This document shows positions 1 through 9,282 of a DNA stretch of 64,000 nt, in pieces (the first letter of the stretch is position 1; every line of letters starts with the position of its first letter). The notes beneath the pieces are model-generated. The model made no database searches. It saw only the letters and a program-made list of their open reading frames with translations, and was not told the DNA's origin. Made by a program: the position numbers and the translations under genes. The stretch comes from Chthoniobacterales bacterium. Lineage in GTDB: Bacteria; Verrucomicrobiota; Verrucomicrobiia; Chthoniobacterales; DYNR01. The stretch lies in assembly GCA_026418675.1 (NCBI GenBank), contig JAOAAX010000004.1, forward strand, positions 59,306 through 123,305, written 5' to 3'.

Positions 1-669
1 CTCATTGACTACATCAACACCAACTTCGCCCGCCACATCGTTACCATCGAAGAACCCATTGAGTTCGTCCATCGCAACAAACGTTCCATTATCACCCAGC
101 GCGAAGTCCCCGAGCATACTCCAACCTTTCCCATTGGCCTCAAAGCCGCACTCCGCGAAGATGCCGACATCATCCTCGTTGGCGAAATGCGTGATCTCGA
201 AACCATTTCCCTCGCCCTTACAGCCGCTGAAACAGGCCTCCTCGTCTTCGGCACCCTCCACACCAACAACGCCCGAAAAACCGTTGACCGTCTCATCGAC
301 GTCTTCCCTGCCGACCAACAATCCCAGGTCCGCACCATGCTCGCAGCTTCCCTCCGCGGCGTCGTCGCTCAGCTCCTCATGAAAAAAGCCGATGGTTCCG
401 GCCGTGTCGCAGTCAATGAAATCCTCATTGCCAACAATGCCGTTAGTGCCATCATCCGCGAAGGCGCAACCCAAAAACTCCAGGACGTCATAACAGGTGG
501 CAAAGCCGAAGGCATGCAATTTATGGACGACGCCATCTGGGAAAAACTCGTCCAAGGAATTGTCAGCCCCCACGAAGCCTTTATGAAAGCTATTGACAAA
601 AACCGATTCCGCCCATTCCTCCCGCCCGAAGAGGAAGCTCTCGGCAACTCCGCTGGCGCTGCCGCTTAA
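1..669 (+). CDS. pilT: Type IV pilus retraction ATPase PilT, 5' end cut off by the window
   Basis: The frame is open from base 1 and gives 222 residues of the C-terminal half of a PilT-type secretion ATPase, the cytoplasmic hexameric motor that depolymerises type IV pili for twitching. The Asp box TIEEPIEF, the Walker B stretch ADIILVGEMRDLE, the His box GTLHTNN and the C-terminal IIREG element (the AIRNLIRE region needed for retraction) are in the order expected of the family. The last residues are a short Ala/Gly tail. A prepilin peptidase gene lies at 50353, so a type IV pilus or related system is plausible. Codons are strongly C-ending, like the ribosomal genes that follow. The PilT versus PilU assignment is less certain than the family. 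Confidence 0.9.
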   Translation, partial: LIDYINTNFARHIVTIEEPIEFVHRNKRSIITQREVPEHTPTFPIGLKAALREDADIILVGEMRDLETISLALTAAETGLLVFGTLHTNNARKTVDRLIDVFPADQQSQVRTMLAASLRGVVAQLLMKKADGSGRVAVNEILIANNAVSAIIREGATQKLQDVITGGKAEGMQFMDDAIWEKLVQGIVSPHEAFMKAIDKNRFRPFLPPEEEALGNSAGAAA

Positions 670-824
670 TTATTGATAAACGTGTATAATTTTTATATTT
701 GTAGATGATTTTGTCATTTTTTAAACAAACCACATCATTATTTATGGATAAATAAGTCCTATTTATAAAAATTCACACATTTTTTACTCCGAAATAAAAT
801 TTCAGTTTTTTTCAAAAAAACTCA

Positions 825-852
825 TTGCATTTGCTCAAAAAAACGGTAGGCT
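825..852 (+). promoter_or_regulatory. Candidate sigma-70 promoter of the str operon
   Basis: TTGCAT at 825-830 and TAGGCT at 847-852 are separated by 16 bases and sit just before the base composition turns GC-rich. The -10 match is only moderate. It is the best candidate in the gap for the start of the ribosomal operon and would give a leader of about 185 bases. Confidence 0.35.
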
Positions 853-857
853 TTTCC

Positions 858-1045
858 TCCCGCCCCATGCAGGGGAAGTAAGTCCTGCGCGATCAAATCT
901 CTCGCAGCGCGGTTCTTTCATCCCATTGCTGGGGAATTGGCCGTGCTGACAATTGCCGGTTTTCCAACGGGGCCTGCGCCCGCTCTCTTGCGCATTCACA
1001 ACCTACACAAACCACACCCGACACAAATTCTGCTAATTTCATCCG
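858..1045 (+). promoter_or_regulatory. Putative structured 5' leader of the rpsL operon
   Basis: Two short hairpins at the 5' end exclude each other: CCCC 863-866 with GGGG 872-875, and GCAGG 869-873 with CCTGC 884-888. Further downstream are CGCG 888-891 with CGCG 908-911 and CCCA 922-925 with TGGG 930-933. Autoregulatory leaders are common on ribosomal-protein operons, but I do not recognise this one as a known class. It could also be plain untranslated sequence. Confidence 0.3.
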
Positions 1046-1477
1046 ATGCCTACAATCAACCAACTTGTCCGAAAAGGACGCCAGAAAGTCGCTTCCAAAT
1101 CGAAATCTCCAGCCCTTTCTGGCTGCCCACAACGCCGCGGTGTTTGTGTCCAAGTCATGACACGCACCCCCAAAAAGCCTAATTCCGCCCTCCGGAAAGT
1201 TGCAAAAGTCCGCCTCACAAATGGCCAAGAGGTCATAGCCTACATACCGGGGGAAGGACACAACCTCCAGGAACACAGCATCGTCCTTGTCCGTGGCGGT
1301 CGTGTCAAAGACCTTCCCGGTGTCCGTTACCACATCATTCGGGGCACGCTCGACAGCCTCGGTGTCGAAGGCCGCAAGCGCGGTCGTTCTAAATATGGCG
1401 CCAAACGTCCCAAACCAGGCCAAGAGGCCACCGCAAAAGGGGCCAAAGGTGCAGCCCCAACTAAAGGCAAAAAATAA
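1046..1477 (+). CDS. rpsL: 30S ribosomal protein S12
   Basis: Encodes 143 residues of S12, the decoding-centre protein of the small subunit. The core matches the family from [12 protein letters not shown] onward, including [10 protein letters not shown] and the loop [14 protein letters not shown]. Lys43 and Lys88, where streptomycin-resistance changes usually fall, are unchanged. Asp89 in that loop is the residue methylthiolated by RimO, whose gene is at 27599-29011. A Lys/Ala/Gly-rich tail of about 20 residues follows the usual C-terminus. No Shine-Dalgarno sequence precedes the ATG. It is the first gene of the str-S10-spc cluster. Confidence 0.97.
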   Translation: MPTINQLVRKGRQKVASKSKSPALSGCPQRRGVCVQVMTRTPKKPNSALRKVAKVRLTNGQEVIAYIPGEGHNLQEHSIVLVRGGRVKDLPGVRYHIIRGTLDSLGVEGRKRGRSKYGAKRPKPGQEATAKGAKGAAPTKGKK

Positions 1478-1607
1478 CCGATCAAACCCACCTATCTCCA
1501 TCAACTCAGAAAACTTCCATAAACCCAACCAAAACAATAAACAATCTTGAGTTATTAGCTGACCGCGATTCTCAGTCCCACAGAAAACCCACATCCAACG
1601 CAAACTT

Positions 1608-2081
1608 ATGGCACGTCGAAGAAGAGCCATCAAAAAGAAGCCCGTAGCCGATGCGCGTTACGCCAGCCCGCTTGTCGAAAAGCTCATCAACACTGTTATG
1701 CGCCGTGGCAAGAAAACCCTCGCCCAAAAAATCGTCTATACAGCCATAGACCGAACCCGCGAAGGCACCGACTCCGTTGACCCCCTCGACATCCTCCACA
1801 GAGCTGTCGAAAACGTCCGCCCCAAACTCGAAGTCAAATCAAGGCGTGTCGGCGGTGCTACCTATCAAGTTCCCGTCGAAGTCCCGCCCGAACGCCAAAT
1901 CACCCTTGCCCTTCGTTGGATCGTTAATTTCGCGAAAAACCGAAAAGGAATTCCCATGATCCGAGCCCTTGCTCAAGAGCTTAAAGATGCTGCAGCAGGC
2001 CAAGGCAACGCCATAAAAAAACGCGACGACCTTCACAAAATGGCCCAAGCCAACCGCGCCTTTGCTCACTTCCGCTGGTAA
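1608..2081 (+). CDS. rpsG: 30S ribosomal protein S7
   Basis: Encodes 157 residues of S7, the primary 16S rRNA-binding protein that organises the 30S head. The N-terminus MARRRRAIKKK and the stretch VGGATYQVPVEVPPERQ are diagnostic. Length is normal for the family. It lies 130 bases after rpsL and 238 before fusA in the classical str order. The ATG is preceded by T and by an A/C-rich stretch without a Shine-Dalgarno sequence. Confidence 0.97.
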   Translation: MARRRRAIKKKPVADARYASPLVEKLINTVMRRGKKTLAQKIVYTAIDRTREGTDSVDPLDILHRAVENVRPKLEVKSRRVGGATYQVPVEVPPERQITLALRWIVNFAKNRKGIPMIRALAQELKDAAAGQGNAIKKRDDLHKMAQANRAFAHFRW

Positions 2082-2319
2082 CGAAACAATCCATTCCAAC
2101 TCAAATTCCAAACCCAAACACTCCGCTATAACTGATCCAAAGTTTCAAAAAGCTAATCGAAGACAAAACATAGAAACCAACCCAAACTAAACTAAACAAC
2201 CAAAACAAATACCATAAACAAACACCAAATAACCTCGCCTCATCCTACATAAAACAACGAACTATCCATCATAACAAGCCAAGCCCAAAAATCACGCCTG
2301 ATTCCGACGATTCCTACCT

Positions 2320-4470
2320 ATGCCTGAAACACCAGCCAATCCGAATTCACCTAACCGCGCTTATCCCCTCCAACACACGCGAAACATCGGTATCTGCGCC
2401 CACATTGACGCAGGCAAAACAACCCTCACCGAGCGCATCCTTTTCTATACCGGAATGATCCACAAAATCGGTGAAGTCCACGAAGGCACCACCGTAACAG
2501 ACTGGATGGAACAGGAACGCGAACGTGGGATCACCATCACTTCCGCCGCAACCACCTGCTTCTGGTGGCAGCGCAAAGAAACCGATGTATTCAAGCTCTT
2601 CGAAGGCACCAAAATGCGCATCAATATCATTGACACCCCAGGACACGTCGATTTCACAGCCGAGGTCGAGCGTTCCCTCCGCGTCCTCGATGGTGCAATC
2701 GCCGTCTTCTGTGGTGTTGCCGGTGTCCAACCGCAGTCCGAAACCGTCTGGCGCCAAGCGACAAAATATAACGTTCCCCGAATCGCATTTGTCAATAAAA
2801 TGGACCGCACAGGCGCAAACTTCGAAGCTGCAATCGAAAGCATGCGCCAAAAGCTCGGTGCTAACGCTTGGCCAATCCTTCTCCCACTCGGTTCTGAGGA
2901 TAACCTGCGTGGTCAAATTGATGTTATCAACAAAAAAGCAATTATTTACAGCGACAACGATACTCTTGGTTCCACCTACGAAGTCGCAGAAATCCCTCCC
3001 GAATACAAAGAGAAAGCAGCCAAGGCATACGAAGACCTCGTTAACCAGATGACCGACCTCGACGACGAAATCGGCACACTCTTTCTTGAAGAAAAACCAA
3101 TCACAAAAGCTGACCTCAAGGCCGCAATTCGCCGTCAGACCATCGCCAACCGTTTTGTTCCAGTCATCGGCGGCTCTGCTTTCAAAAATAAAGGCGTCCA
3201 ATACCTCCTCGACGCAATTATTGATTACTTACCAAGTCCACTTGACATACCTCCCGCTAAAGGCCAAGACCCCGAAACGGGTGAACCCCGTTACGCAGAA
3301 GCTAACGACAATTCCCCCTTTTGCTCCCTAGCCTTCAAACTTTGGTCCGACCCCTACGTCGGTAAACTTATCTTCTTCCGCGTCTATAGAGGCAAGCTCA
3401 GCAAAGGCGATATCGTTTATAACCCCCGCACCCGCAAACGTGAACGCATCAGCAGAATTGTTCAGATGCAAGCTGATAAACGCGACGAAATTGATTGCTG
3501 CTATTCCGGCGACATCGCCGCAATCGTCGGAATTAAAAATGTCACTACGGGCGATACCCTCTGTTCTGAAGACGCTCCCATCCTTCTCGAACCCCCATCC
3601 TTCCCAGATCCGGTCATCTCCATGGCCATCGAACCCAAAACTAAGCAAGATCAGGAAAAGATGGCCAATGCCCTCCAACGCCTTTCAGAAGAAGACCCGA
3701 CCTTCCGCGTCTATACTCACGAAGAAACCGGCCAAACCATCATTGCAGGTATGGGCGAGCTTCACCTCGAAATTATTCGCGATCGTATGCAGCGCGAATT
3801 TAAAGTTGAAGCAAACGCCGGCAAACCCCAAATCGCTTACAAAGAAACTATCCTCATTCCTGCCGACGGCGAGGGTAAATTCATTAAACAAACTGGCGGC
3901 CGCGGCCAATACGGCCACGTTATCCTCAAAATTTCCCCCAATCAGCGCGGCAAAGGCTTCACTTACGAAAACAAAATCGTCGGTGGCACCATCCCGAAAG
4001 AATACATCCCCGCAGTTATCAAAGGCCTTGAAGAAGCCCTCCTCAATGGCGTTGTCGGCGGTTATCCAGTTATTGACGTCCACGTGGACATTGTTGACGG
4101 TTCCTACCACGAAGTGGACTCCAGCGAAATTGCCTTCAAAATGGCCGCTATTTTCGCTTTCAAAGACGCGCTCAAAAAGGCAAAGCCTATCCTCCTCGAG
4201 CCGATCATGAAAGTCGAAAACATCACACCCGAGGAATTCCAAGGCGACATCTTGGGCGACCTCAACCGTCGCCGTGCCCGCATAAACGGCATGGAAACCA
4301 GAAACGGCCTATGCACAATAACTGCAGAAGTTCCTCTGGCTGAAATGTTCGGATACGCAACCGCTATCCGCTCCCTCTCAAAAGGCCGTTCCTCTTATTC
4401 CATGGAACCTTCTCACTTTGAACAAGTCCCTCAACAAATCCTCGCTGCCATACTCGAAAACAAAAACTAA
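2320..4470 (+). CDS. fusA: Translation elongation factor G
   Basis: Encodes 716 residues of EF-G, the GTPase that drives tRNA-mRNA translocation and, with RRF, ribosome recycling. The G1 motif AHIDAGKTT, switch I with [10 protein letters not shown]3 DTPGH and G4 NKMD are intact, and domains II to V follow at normal length. The start is the ATG after a C/T-rich stretch; the next residues form a short Asn/Pro-rich leader before the conserved [10 protein letters not shown]. Upstream 2082-2319 is low-complexity A/C-rich sequence with no gene. No tuf gene follows, which is unusual for a str operon. Confidence 0.97.
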   Translation: MPETPANPNSPNRAYPLQHTRNIGICAHIDAGKTTLTERILFYTGMIHKIGEVHEGTTVTDWMEQERERGITITSAATTCFWWQRKETDVFKLFEGTKMRINIIDTPGHVDFTAEVERSLRVLDGAIAVFCGVAGVQPQSETVWRQATKYNVPRIAFVNKMDRTGANFEAAIESMRQKLGANAWPILLPLGSEDNLRGQIDVINKKAIIYSDNDTLGSTYEVAEIPPEYKEKAAKAYEDLVNQMTDLDDEIGTLFLEEKPITKADLKAAIRRQTIANRFVPVIGGSAFKNKGVQYLLDAIIDYLPSPLDIPPAKGQDPETGEPRYAEANDNSPFCSLAFKLWSDPYVGKLIFFRVYRGKLSKGDIVYNPRTRKRERISRIVQMQADKRDEIDCCYSGDIAAIVGIKNVTTGDTLCSEDAPILLEPPSFPDPVISMAIEPKTKQDQEKMANALQRLSEEDPTFRVYTHEETGQTIIAGMGELHLEIIRDRMQREFKVEANAGKPQIAYKETILIPADGEGKFIKQTGGRGQYGHVILKISPNQRGKGFTYENKIVGGTIPKEYIPAVIKGLEEALLNGVVGGYPVIDVHVDIVDGSYHEVDSSEIAFKMAAIFAFKDALKKAKPILLEPIMKVENITPEEFQGDILGDLNRRRARINGMETRNGLCTITAEVPLAEMFGYATAIRSLSKGRSSYSMEPSHFEQVPQQILAAILENKN

Positions 4471-4484
4471 CCCACTTTCCTCCT

Positions 4485-4796
4485 ATGATGACTGGACAAC
4501 GCATCCGCATCCGCCTCAAAGCCTTCGACCATCGAATCCTCGACGCTTCCGCTGCCCAGATCGTCGAAACTGCCAAGCGCACAGGCTCCAAAGTTGCAGG
4601 GCCGATCCCCTTACCCACCCGCATCGAACGTTTTACTGTTAATCGCTCCCCGCACGTGGACAAAAAGTCCATGGAACAGTTCGAAATCCGCACCCACAAG
4701 CGGCTCATTGACATCGTTGAGCCCACTTCCAAAACTGTGGACGAACTCCGCAAACTTACCCTTCCTGCTGGCGTTGACATCAACATCAAAATTTAG
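4485..4796 (+). CDS. rpsJ: 30S ribosomal protein S10
   Basis: Encodes 103 residues of S10 (NusE), a small-subunit head protein that also takes part in transcription antitermination. The core [13 protein letters not shown] and the [14 protein letters not shown] loop are diagnostic. It starts 14 bases after fusA, directly where tuf is normally found, so the str and S10 parts are fused here. Two ATG codons lie in tandem at 4485 and 4488; the first is chosen, the difference is one residue. Confidence 0.96.
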   Translation: MMTGQRIRIRLKAFDHRILDASAAQIVETAKRTGSKVAGPIPLPTRIERFTVNRSPHVDKKSMEQFEIRTHKRLIDIVEPTSKTVDELRKLTLPAGVDINIKI

Positions 4797-4805
4797 CATC
4801 TTTCT

Positions 4806-5471
4806 ATGAGCCTCCCTACCCTTAGCATTGGCCTCCTCGGAAAAAAACTCGGAATGACTCGTATCTACGACGAGAAAGGCCGTGTCATTCCAGTTACTGT
4901 CATTGAAGCCGCCGGCAATCGCATCCTTCAAATTAAAACTCCTGCCACCGATGGTTATTGGGCTGCTCAGGTCGGCTTCGACTCCCAGAAACCTTCCCGC
5001 ACCTCAAAGCCCCTCCTCGGTCACTTCAAAAAATCTAATTCCGAACCAAAACGCTTTATCCGAGAATTTCGCTTAACAGAAAACGAAGCTAAGAACCTCC
5101 AACTTGGCGACCTCCCCCTTGCAACCTTCTCCGTCGGCCAATTCGTTGATGTTATTGGCACCTCAAAGGGAAAAGGCTTCGCAGGTGTTATGAAGAAACA
5201 TGGTTTTGCCGGACAGCCTGCCTCCCACGGCCACATGATGCATCGCAGAACGGGGGCCATCGGCAATCGTTCCACTCCTGGCCGAGTCTGGAAAAATCAG
5301 GGCATGCCCGGCCACCTTGGCTGTGATCGCGTCACGGTCCAAAACCTCCGTATCCTTCAAATTCGCGAGGAAGACGGCGCAATCGTTGTTAGTGGTGCAG
5401 TTCCAGGCTCGAAAGGCTCTTATGTCATCATTCGTCCTGCCAAGAAGAAACCCTTGCCGGCAAAATCATAA
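4806..5471 (+). CDS. rplC: 50S ribosomal protein L3
   Basis: Encodes 221 residues of L3, which binds near the 3' end of 23S rRNA and is one of the first proteins to assemble. The N-terminal GLLGKKLGMTRIYDEKG and the central GTSKGKGFAGVMKKHGF and RTGAIGNRSTPGRVWKN segments, which reach toward the peptidyl transferase centre, are present. Gap to rpsJ is 9 bases. No Shine-Dalgarno sequence; T precedes the ATG. Confidence 0.96.
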   Translation: MSLPTLSIGLLGKKLGMTRIYDEKGRVIPVTVIEAAGNRILQIKTPATDGYWAAQVGFDSQKPSRTSKPLLGHFKKSNSEPKRFIREFRLTENEAKNLQLGDLPLATFSVGQFVDVIGTSKGKGFAGVMKKHGFAGQPASHGHMMHRRTGAIGNRSTPGRVWKNQGMPGHLGCDRVTVQNLRILQIREEDGAIVVSGAVPGSKGSYVIIRPAKKKPLPAKS

Positions 5472-5491
5472 ACCTCTAATTACCGCATTCC

Positions 5492-6106
5492 ATGAGTGCT
5501 ACGACCCTTACTCCTCAAGCCGCAAAAAACGCTAATATCCCCATCATCCAAAACGGCAAAGGCACACAAGCAGTCCACGATGTCGTTGTCGCTTACCGTG
5601 CAAACCGCCGTTCGGGCACAGCCTGCACCAAAACCAAAGGCGAAGTTGCACTCAGCGGTGCGAAACCTTGGCGCCAGAAAGGAACAGGGCGTGCTCGAGC
5701 CGGCTACAAATCTTCTCCCATTTGGCGTGGAGGGGGCGTCGTTTTCGGCCCAAAGCCACGAGATTACTCAAAAAACATTCCCAAGAAAGTTAAAAAGCTC
5801 GCTTTCCGCAAGGCCCTCAGCGAGCGTATTCTCGCAGGCGATGTCCTCCTCGTTGACCAAGTCTCCGTTCCACAGCCAAAAACGAAACTCTTCGTGGCTT
5901 TCCTCCGTGAGAATTCTCTCATTTCGCACAAAGCCCTTATTATCGCTAATTCCTTCGATAGCAATACCTTCCTTGCAGCCCGAAACTATCCTTATGCTAC
6001 TCTCGCTCGGGCTGCCGATGTCAATACGGAACAACTTCTTGCTTTCGACAAAATTCTCGTCACAAAAGACGCTCTCGAAACACTCTCAAAAAGGGCCAAC
6101 CCATGA
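5492..6106 (+). CDS. rplD: 50S ribosomal protein L4
   Basis: Encodes 204 residues of L4, an early assembly protein whose loop lines the peptide exit tunnel; in some bacteria it represses its own operon. The loop region with [23 protein letters not shown] is unmistakable. An N-terminal extension of about 15 residues precedes the family core. A long second frame overlaps almost all of this gene, but its product has no recognisable features, whereas this frame fits L4 throughout. The stop overlaps the rplW start by four bases. Confidence 0.96.
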   Translation: MSATTLTPQAAKNANIPIIQNGKGTQAVHDVVVAYRANRRSGTACTKTKGEVALSGAKPWRQKGTGRARAGYKSSPIWRGGGVVFGPKPRDYSKNIPKKVKKLAFRKALSERILAGDVLLVDQVSVPQPKTKLFVAFLRENSLISHKALIIANSFDSNTFLAARNYPYATLARAADVNTEQLLAFDKILVTKDALETLSKRANP

Positions 6107-6387
6107 CCGACCAATTCGACATCGTCCAAAATATCCTCATCTCCGAAAAAGCTACCATTCTTTCGGAGAAGCACAACCAATATGTTTTCTGTGTAAATCC
6201 GAAAGCGAACAAAATCCAGATTAAAAAAGCTATCGAGCGAATCTTCAAAAAAACCGTCATAGCAGTCAATACCGCCAACTTCCTCGGTAAGAAGAAACGC
6301 GAACGCCGTCCCGACTTCGGTAGAACGGCTCATTGGAAAAAAGCCATCGTCACCCTAAAAGAAGGTGAAAAGATTGATATAGCCTAA
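6103..6387 (+). CDS. rplW: 50S ribosomal protein L23
   Basis: Encodes 94 residues of L23, located at the exit of the peptide tunnel where trigger factor and the signal recognition particle dock. [19 protein letters not shown] and the conserved [12 protein letters not shown] loop identify it. The start overlaps the rplD stop in an ATGA arrangement, which indicates translational coupling; this is one of the few starts in the cluster not preceded by T. Confidence 0.95.
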   Translation: MTDQFDIVQNILISEKATILSEKHNQYVFCVNPKANKIQIKKAIERIFKKTVIAVNTANFLGKKKRERRPDFGRTAHWKKAIVTLKEGEKIDIA

Positions 6388-6422
6388 CATCTCTAACAAA
6401 AATTCAACCCACTCTTTTCCGT

Positions 6423-7259
6423 ATGGCCCTAAAAACTTTCCGTCCACTAACTCCCTCGATGCGGTTCAAAATCCTCCCAACCTTCGAGGAAATCACAAAA
6501 ACCAAACCAGAAAAATCTTTAACCGAGCCCCTGAAAAAAACAGGGGGACGTAATAACCAAGGTCGCTTGACTTGCCGTCATATGGGGGGCGGCCACAAGC
6601 GCAGATACCGCATCATTGACTTTAAACGGGCCCGCCGTGATGCCCCGGCAGAAGTAATTGCAATCGAGTATGATCCCAATCGTTCTGCCCGTATTGCACT
6701 CATTCAGTATCCCGATGGGGAAAAAGCTTACATCCTCGCTCCTGTCGGCCTTTCAGTCGGAATGAAAGTTGCCGCTGGGGAAAACGTCGAACCAGCTGTT
6801 GGCAACGCAATGCCACTTCGCTGCATTCCCCTTGGCTCACAAATTCACAATGTCGAACTCGTTCCCGGGAGAGGCGGCCAGTTAGCTCGTTCCGCAGGAA
6901 CTTCTGCAATCCTCAACGCCCGCGAAGGGGGGTATGCCCTCGTTAAACTAGCTTCTGGAGAAATCCGCCGCATCCATGAAAATTGTTATGCAACCATTGG
7001 CCAGGTTGGCAATGTGGACCACATGAATATCTCCAGCGGTAAGGCTGGACGCTCCCGCTGGCTCGGTATCCGTCCAACCGTCCGCGGAATGGCAATGAAC
7101 CCTATTGATCACCCGAATGGTGGTGGCCAAGGCAAATCAAAAGGTGGCGGTGGTCGTCAGCACCTTACTTCCCCGTGGGGGCAGCTCGCAAAAGGTTTAA
7201 AAACACGTAAGAAAAACAAACCTTCCAATCGTTTCATCGTTCAACGCAGGAAAAAATAA
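6423..7259 (+). CDS. rplB: 50S ribosomal protein L2
   Basis: Encodes 278 residues of L2, needed for subunit association and for the peptidyl transferase region. The hallmarks [20 protein letters not shown], the [20 protein letters not shown] core and the loop [19 protein letters not shown] are present. The His of DHP, important in the family, is kept, while the next His of the usual DHPHGGG is Asn here. The C-terminus [19 protein letters not shown] is typical. Confidence 0.96.
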   Translation: MALKTFRPLTPSMRFKILPTFEEITKTKPEKSLTEPLKKTGGRNNQGRLTCRHMGGGHKRRYRIIDFKRARRDAPAEVIAIEYDPNRSARIALIQYPDGEKAYILAPVGLSVGMKVAAGENVEPAVGNAMPLRCIPLGSQIHNVELVPGRGGQLARSAGTSAILNAREGGYALVKLASGEIRRIHENCYATIGQVGNVDHMNISSGKAGRSRWLGIRPTVRGMAMNPIDHPNGGGQGKSKGGGGRQHLTSPWGQLAKGLKTRKKNKPSNRFIVQRRKK

Positions 7260-7281
7260 CAACAACCTTAACGAATCGCCT

Positions 7282-7560
7282 ATGGGTCGCTCGCTTAAAA
7301 AAGGTCCCTTTGTAGATTGGAAACTCCTCGATAAAATTGACAAACTTAACGAGTCGGGAATCAAGAAACCAATTAAAACCTGGTCCCGTCGCTCCACGAT
7401 CACTCCGGACTTTGTCGGACATACCTTCAATGTCCACAACGGAAAAACTTTCATCCCAGTTTTCGTTACAGAAAACATGGTCGGGCATAAACTTGGCGAA
7501 TTCGCCCCAACTCGCATTTTCAAAAAACACGGCTCCCATACCGCGAAAGTTACCAAATAA
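7282..7560 (+). CDS. rpsS: 30S ribosomal protein S19
   Basis: Encodes 92 residues of S19, a head protein of the small subunit beside the A-site finger. [37 protein letters not shown] and the C-terminal [12 protein letters not shown] are diagnostic. It is the last S10-operon gene before an unusual insertion: the next frame begins inside or just past the end of rpsS and encodes an exported coiled-coil protein rather than L22. Confidence 0.96.
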   Translation: MGRSLKKGPFVDWKLLDKIDKLNESGIKKPIKTWSRRSTITPDFVGHTFNVHNGKTFIPVFVTENMVGHKLGEFAPTRIFKKHGSHTAKVTK

Positions 7561-8485
7561 TTTCTCTCGCAGGTGGGTTTGGCAATTTATTGCCATTTTC
7601 ATCTGCTCCCTCCTCCCTGCTGCTCCAAGCGCAGCTCAGGGAAATCGCTCTTTGACAAGCTCCATAACGATGGCCCATCAGCTTCCGCCAGAGGCCTACA
7701 TACCTTACCCCAACTTGCAGGCCAATTTCACTTTGGCGCCACCTCCTCTCCAATTTCCTCGATTTTACTCAACCTTACGTCCCATTATTGAAAAAACTCC
7801 AAATCTTAAATTCAATTTGCCTGTTGGCCCAACGCTCGAGGAATACCAGATGCGCCAAACCATCCTTGACCTCCGAAATACCATCCGCGAACTCTCCCAA
7901 AGCCTCGCAAACGCAAACGCTGAAGCAGAAGCTCTCCGCCGCCATAACCGAGATCTCCTAACTCAACTCGAATCCCTCGGCATCGCCAAGTTGGATACCT
8001 CATCAAAGAGCTTGGAGAATAAGCTCTTGAATTATGCACGCGACCTCCGCGATGAGCAGGAACGCTCCATCCAACTCGAATCCGCTCTGCTTGCCCTTTC
8101 TGAATCCGTAATCGCTCTCCTCCAAGAGGCAACAAATGTGCCTCCTGACCTGCGCCTTGACCTCGAGGCTCAGTTACGCCAAATCCAAGAGCTGCTCGGA
8201 GCGCCTGCAATAGGTATCGAAGAGGCTCTACCCGTTGAAGCATCCCTTACCAACGCCCTTGTCCTTGAAGTAAAACCAGAGCTTTCTCTCCTCATCGTAA
8301 ATATCGGTTCGCGTCACGGGGTTCGCATCGCAACACCATTCCGCATTCTTCGGGGATCAGAATTCATTGGGACTGCCCTTACCGTAGATGTCCGTGAAAG
8401 AATCTGCGGCGCCATCGTTCAGAGCTTGTCCCGCGAAACAAATCTTCCACGACCCGGCGACCGAATAATGGTCATCACTCAATAA
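7493..8485 (+). CDS. Exported coiled-coil protein inserted in the S10 operon; function unknown
   Basis: I do not recognise this protein as a named family. The frame is open from inside rpsS. With the TTG at 7493 the product is about 330 residues: a basic stretch ending in RR, a hydrophobic segment [21 protein letters not shown] (about residues 28-48) with a plausible signal-peptidase site after SAA, a proline-rich linker, a long predicted coiled coil (about 115-235, with runs such as [24 protein letters not shown]), and a compact beta-rich C-terminal domain ending in a PGDRIMV-like strand. The C-terminal domain, with [14 protein letters not shown] and GAIVQS, recalls the barrel domains that follow coiled coils in MreC-like envelope proteins, but that is only a resemblance. 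The start is uncertain; any start before the signal overlaps rpsS or uses a rare codon. Confidence 0.7.
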   Translation: MANSPQLAFSKNTAPIPRKLPNNFSRRWVWQFIAIFICSLLPAAPSAAQGNRSLTSSITMAHQLPPEAYIPYPNLQANFTLAPPPLQFPRFYSTLRPIIEKTPNLKFNLPVGPTLEEYQMRQTILDLRNTIRELSQSLANANAEAEALRRHNRDLLTQLESLGIAKLDTSSKSLENKLLNYARDLRDEQERSIQLESALLALSESVIALLQEATNVPPDLRLDLEAQLRQIQELLGAPAIGIEEALPVEASLTNALVLEVKPELSLLIVNIGSRHGVRIATPFRILRGSEFIGTALTVDVRERICGAIVQSLSRETNLPRPGDRIMVITQ

Positions 8486-8579
8486 CTGGAACAAATTAAT
8501 TAAAAAAAACACCAAACGATTAAAACATCAACCCAACAACTTTCGCTAGAAACCAACAACTACAGCTAGAAAATAAGAC

Positions 8580-8608
8580 TTGACAGAAAAACTCCTATTA
8601 GCTATCCT
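8580..8608 (+). promoter_or_regulatory. Sigma-70-type promoter directly upstream of rplV
   Basis: A perfect -35 box TTGACA (8580-8585) and a -10 box TATCCT (8603-8608) are separated by exactly 17 bases. Only nine bases lie between the -10 box and the rplV ATG at 8618, so the predicted transcription start falls at about 8614-8617 and the mRNA would have almost no leader. The promoter would uncouple rplV and the downstream genes from the inserted coiled-coil gene. Confidence 0.6.
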
Positions 8609-8617
8609 GTTCCGCTT

Positions 8618-9259
8618 ATGATTGTTCAATCAACTTACAAATATGCTCGTATTTCTCCCTCGAAAGTGCACGATGTTGCCCGTGCAATCCGCCGTCTTCC
8701 AGTAAAAAATGCCATTAACCTTCTCCGCTTTACTCCCAAAAAAGCTGCACGTTTACTTCTCAAAACCCTTAATTCCGCTATTGCAAATGCTGAAAACAAT
8801 CATAATCTTCGAGCAGAACAACTCATCGTCCTCGAAGCTATAGCCAACGATGGACCTGCCTTCAAACGTTACATTCCGCGTGCTCGAGGCAGCGCAAGCC
8901 CAATCCGCAAACGCACTGCGCACATCCGTATCACCCTTACAGACGATTTGAACCTCACGCATCCCCGCCAAATCCAAAAGGCTCGTCCGCAAAAAGCGGA
9001 ACAGCCTTCCAACTCTACACCTTCTGTCCAAGGCGCCTCCGCGAAACTCCCACAAACTGAAAACCTACTTTCGTCCTCTGAACCAATTCAAACAGAATCG
9101 AAAACTGAAATACCATCACAACCAAGTCCACAACCCCCTCAAAAATCCGATTCCCCTTCAGCTTCTCAATCATCTCTTGAATCAACTTCCGAATCAGCAT
9201 CAGAGTCAACATCAGAGTCAACTCCTCAACTTTCTGGGAATCAAAAAACCATTGCTTAA
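8618..9259 (+). CDS. rplV: 50S ribosomal protein L22 with a long low-complexity C-terminal tail
   Basis: Residues 1-110 form a normal L22, the exit-tunnel protein, with YARISPSKVHDVARAIRRLPV, the NSAIANAENNH segment and the tunnel hairpin around RARGSASPIRKRTAHI. About 100 further residues are a Ser/Pro/Gln/Glu-rich tail, so the protein is nearly twice the usual length. The tail ends with SESx repeats encoded by near-identical 12-base units. The start is the first ATG after the promoter at 8580-8608, with T before ATG and no Shine-Dalgarno sequence. Confidence 0.93.
   Translation: MIVQSTYKYARISPSKVHDVARAIRRLPVKNAINLLRFTPKKAARLLLKTLNSAIANAENNHNLRAEQLIVLEAIANDGPAFKRYIPRARGSASPIRKRTAHIRITLTDDLNLTHPRQIQKARPQKAEQPSNSTPSVQGASAKLPQTENLLSSSEPIQTESKTEIPSQPSPQPPQKSDSPSASQSSLESTSESASESTSESTPQLSGNQKTIA
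9188..9223 (+). repeat. Three near-identical 12-base tandem units in the rplV tail
   Basis: Units at 9188-9199, 9200-9211 and 9212-9223 each encode Ser-Glu-Ser-(Ala/Thr). The second and third differ at one base, the first at four. In-frame expansion by slippage is the simplest origin, and tail length may vary between strains. Confidence 0.7.
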
Positions 9260-9282
9260 ACCTCTAACTTAACCAACTTCCT

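Larger units (their letters stand above)
670..1045 (+). other. Intergenic region pilT-rpsL: AT-rich half, then GC-rich structured half
   Basis: This 376-base gap holds no convincing gene. Positions 670-850 are very AT-rich with several T runs and one sequence at 743-751 that is one mismatch from a DnaA box on the minus strand. Positions 858-1045 are much more GC-rich and contain several short inverted repeats. The likely reading is a promoter region followed by the 5' leader of the ribosomal operon; both parts are described separately. Confidence 0.6.

Noticed and set aside
5496-6224. A 242-residue + frame overlapping rplD and rplW
   Set aside because: It is out of frame with two clear ribosomal proteins and has no recognisable features; the frame stays open because of base composition.
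7337-7492. Upstream extension of the inserted coiled-coil frame across rpsS
   Set aside because: The extension overlaps S19 and has no conserved look; the signal peptide at about 7575-7640 argues for a later start.
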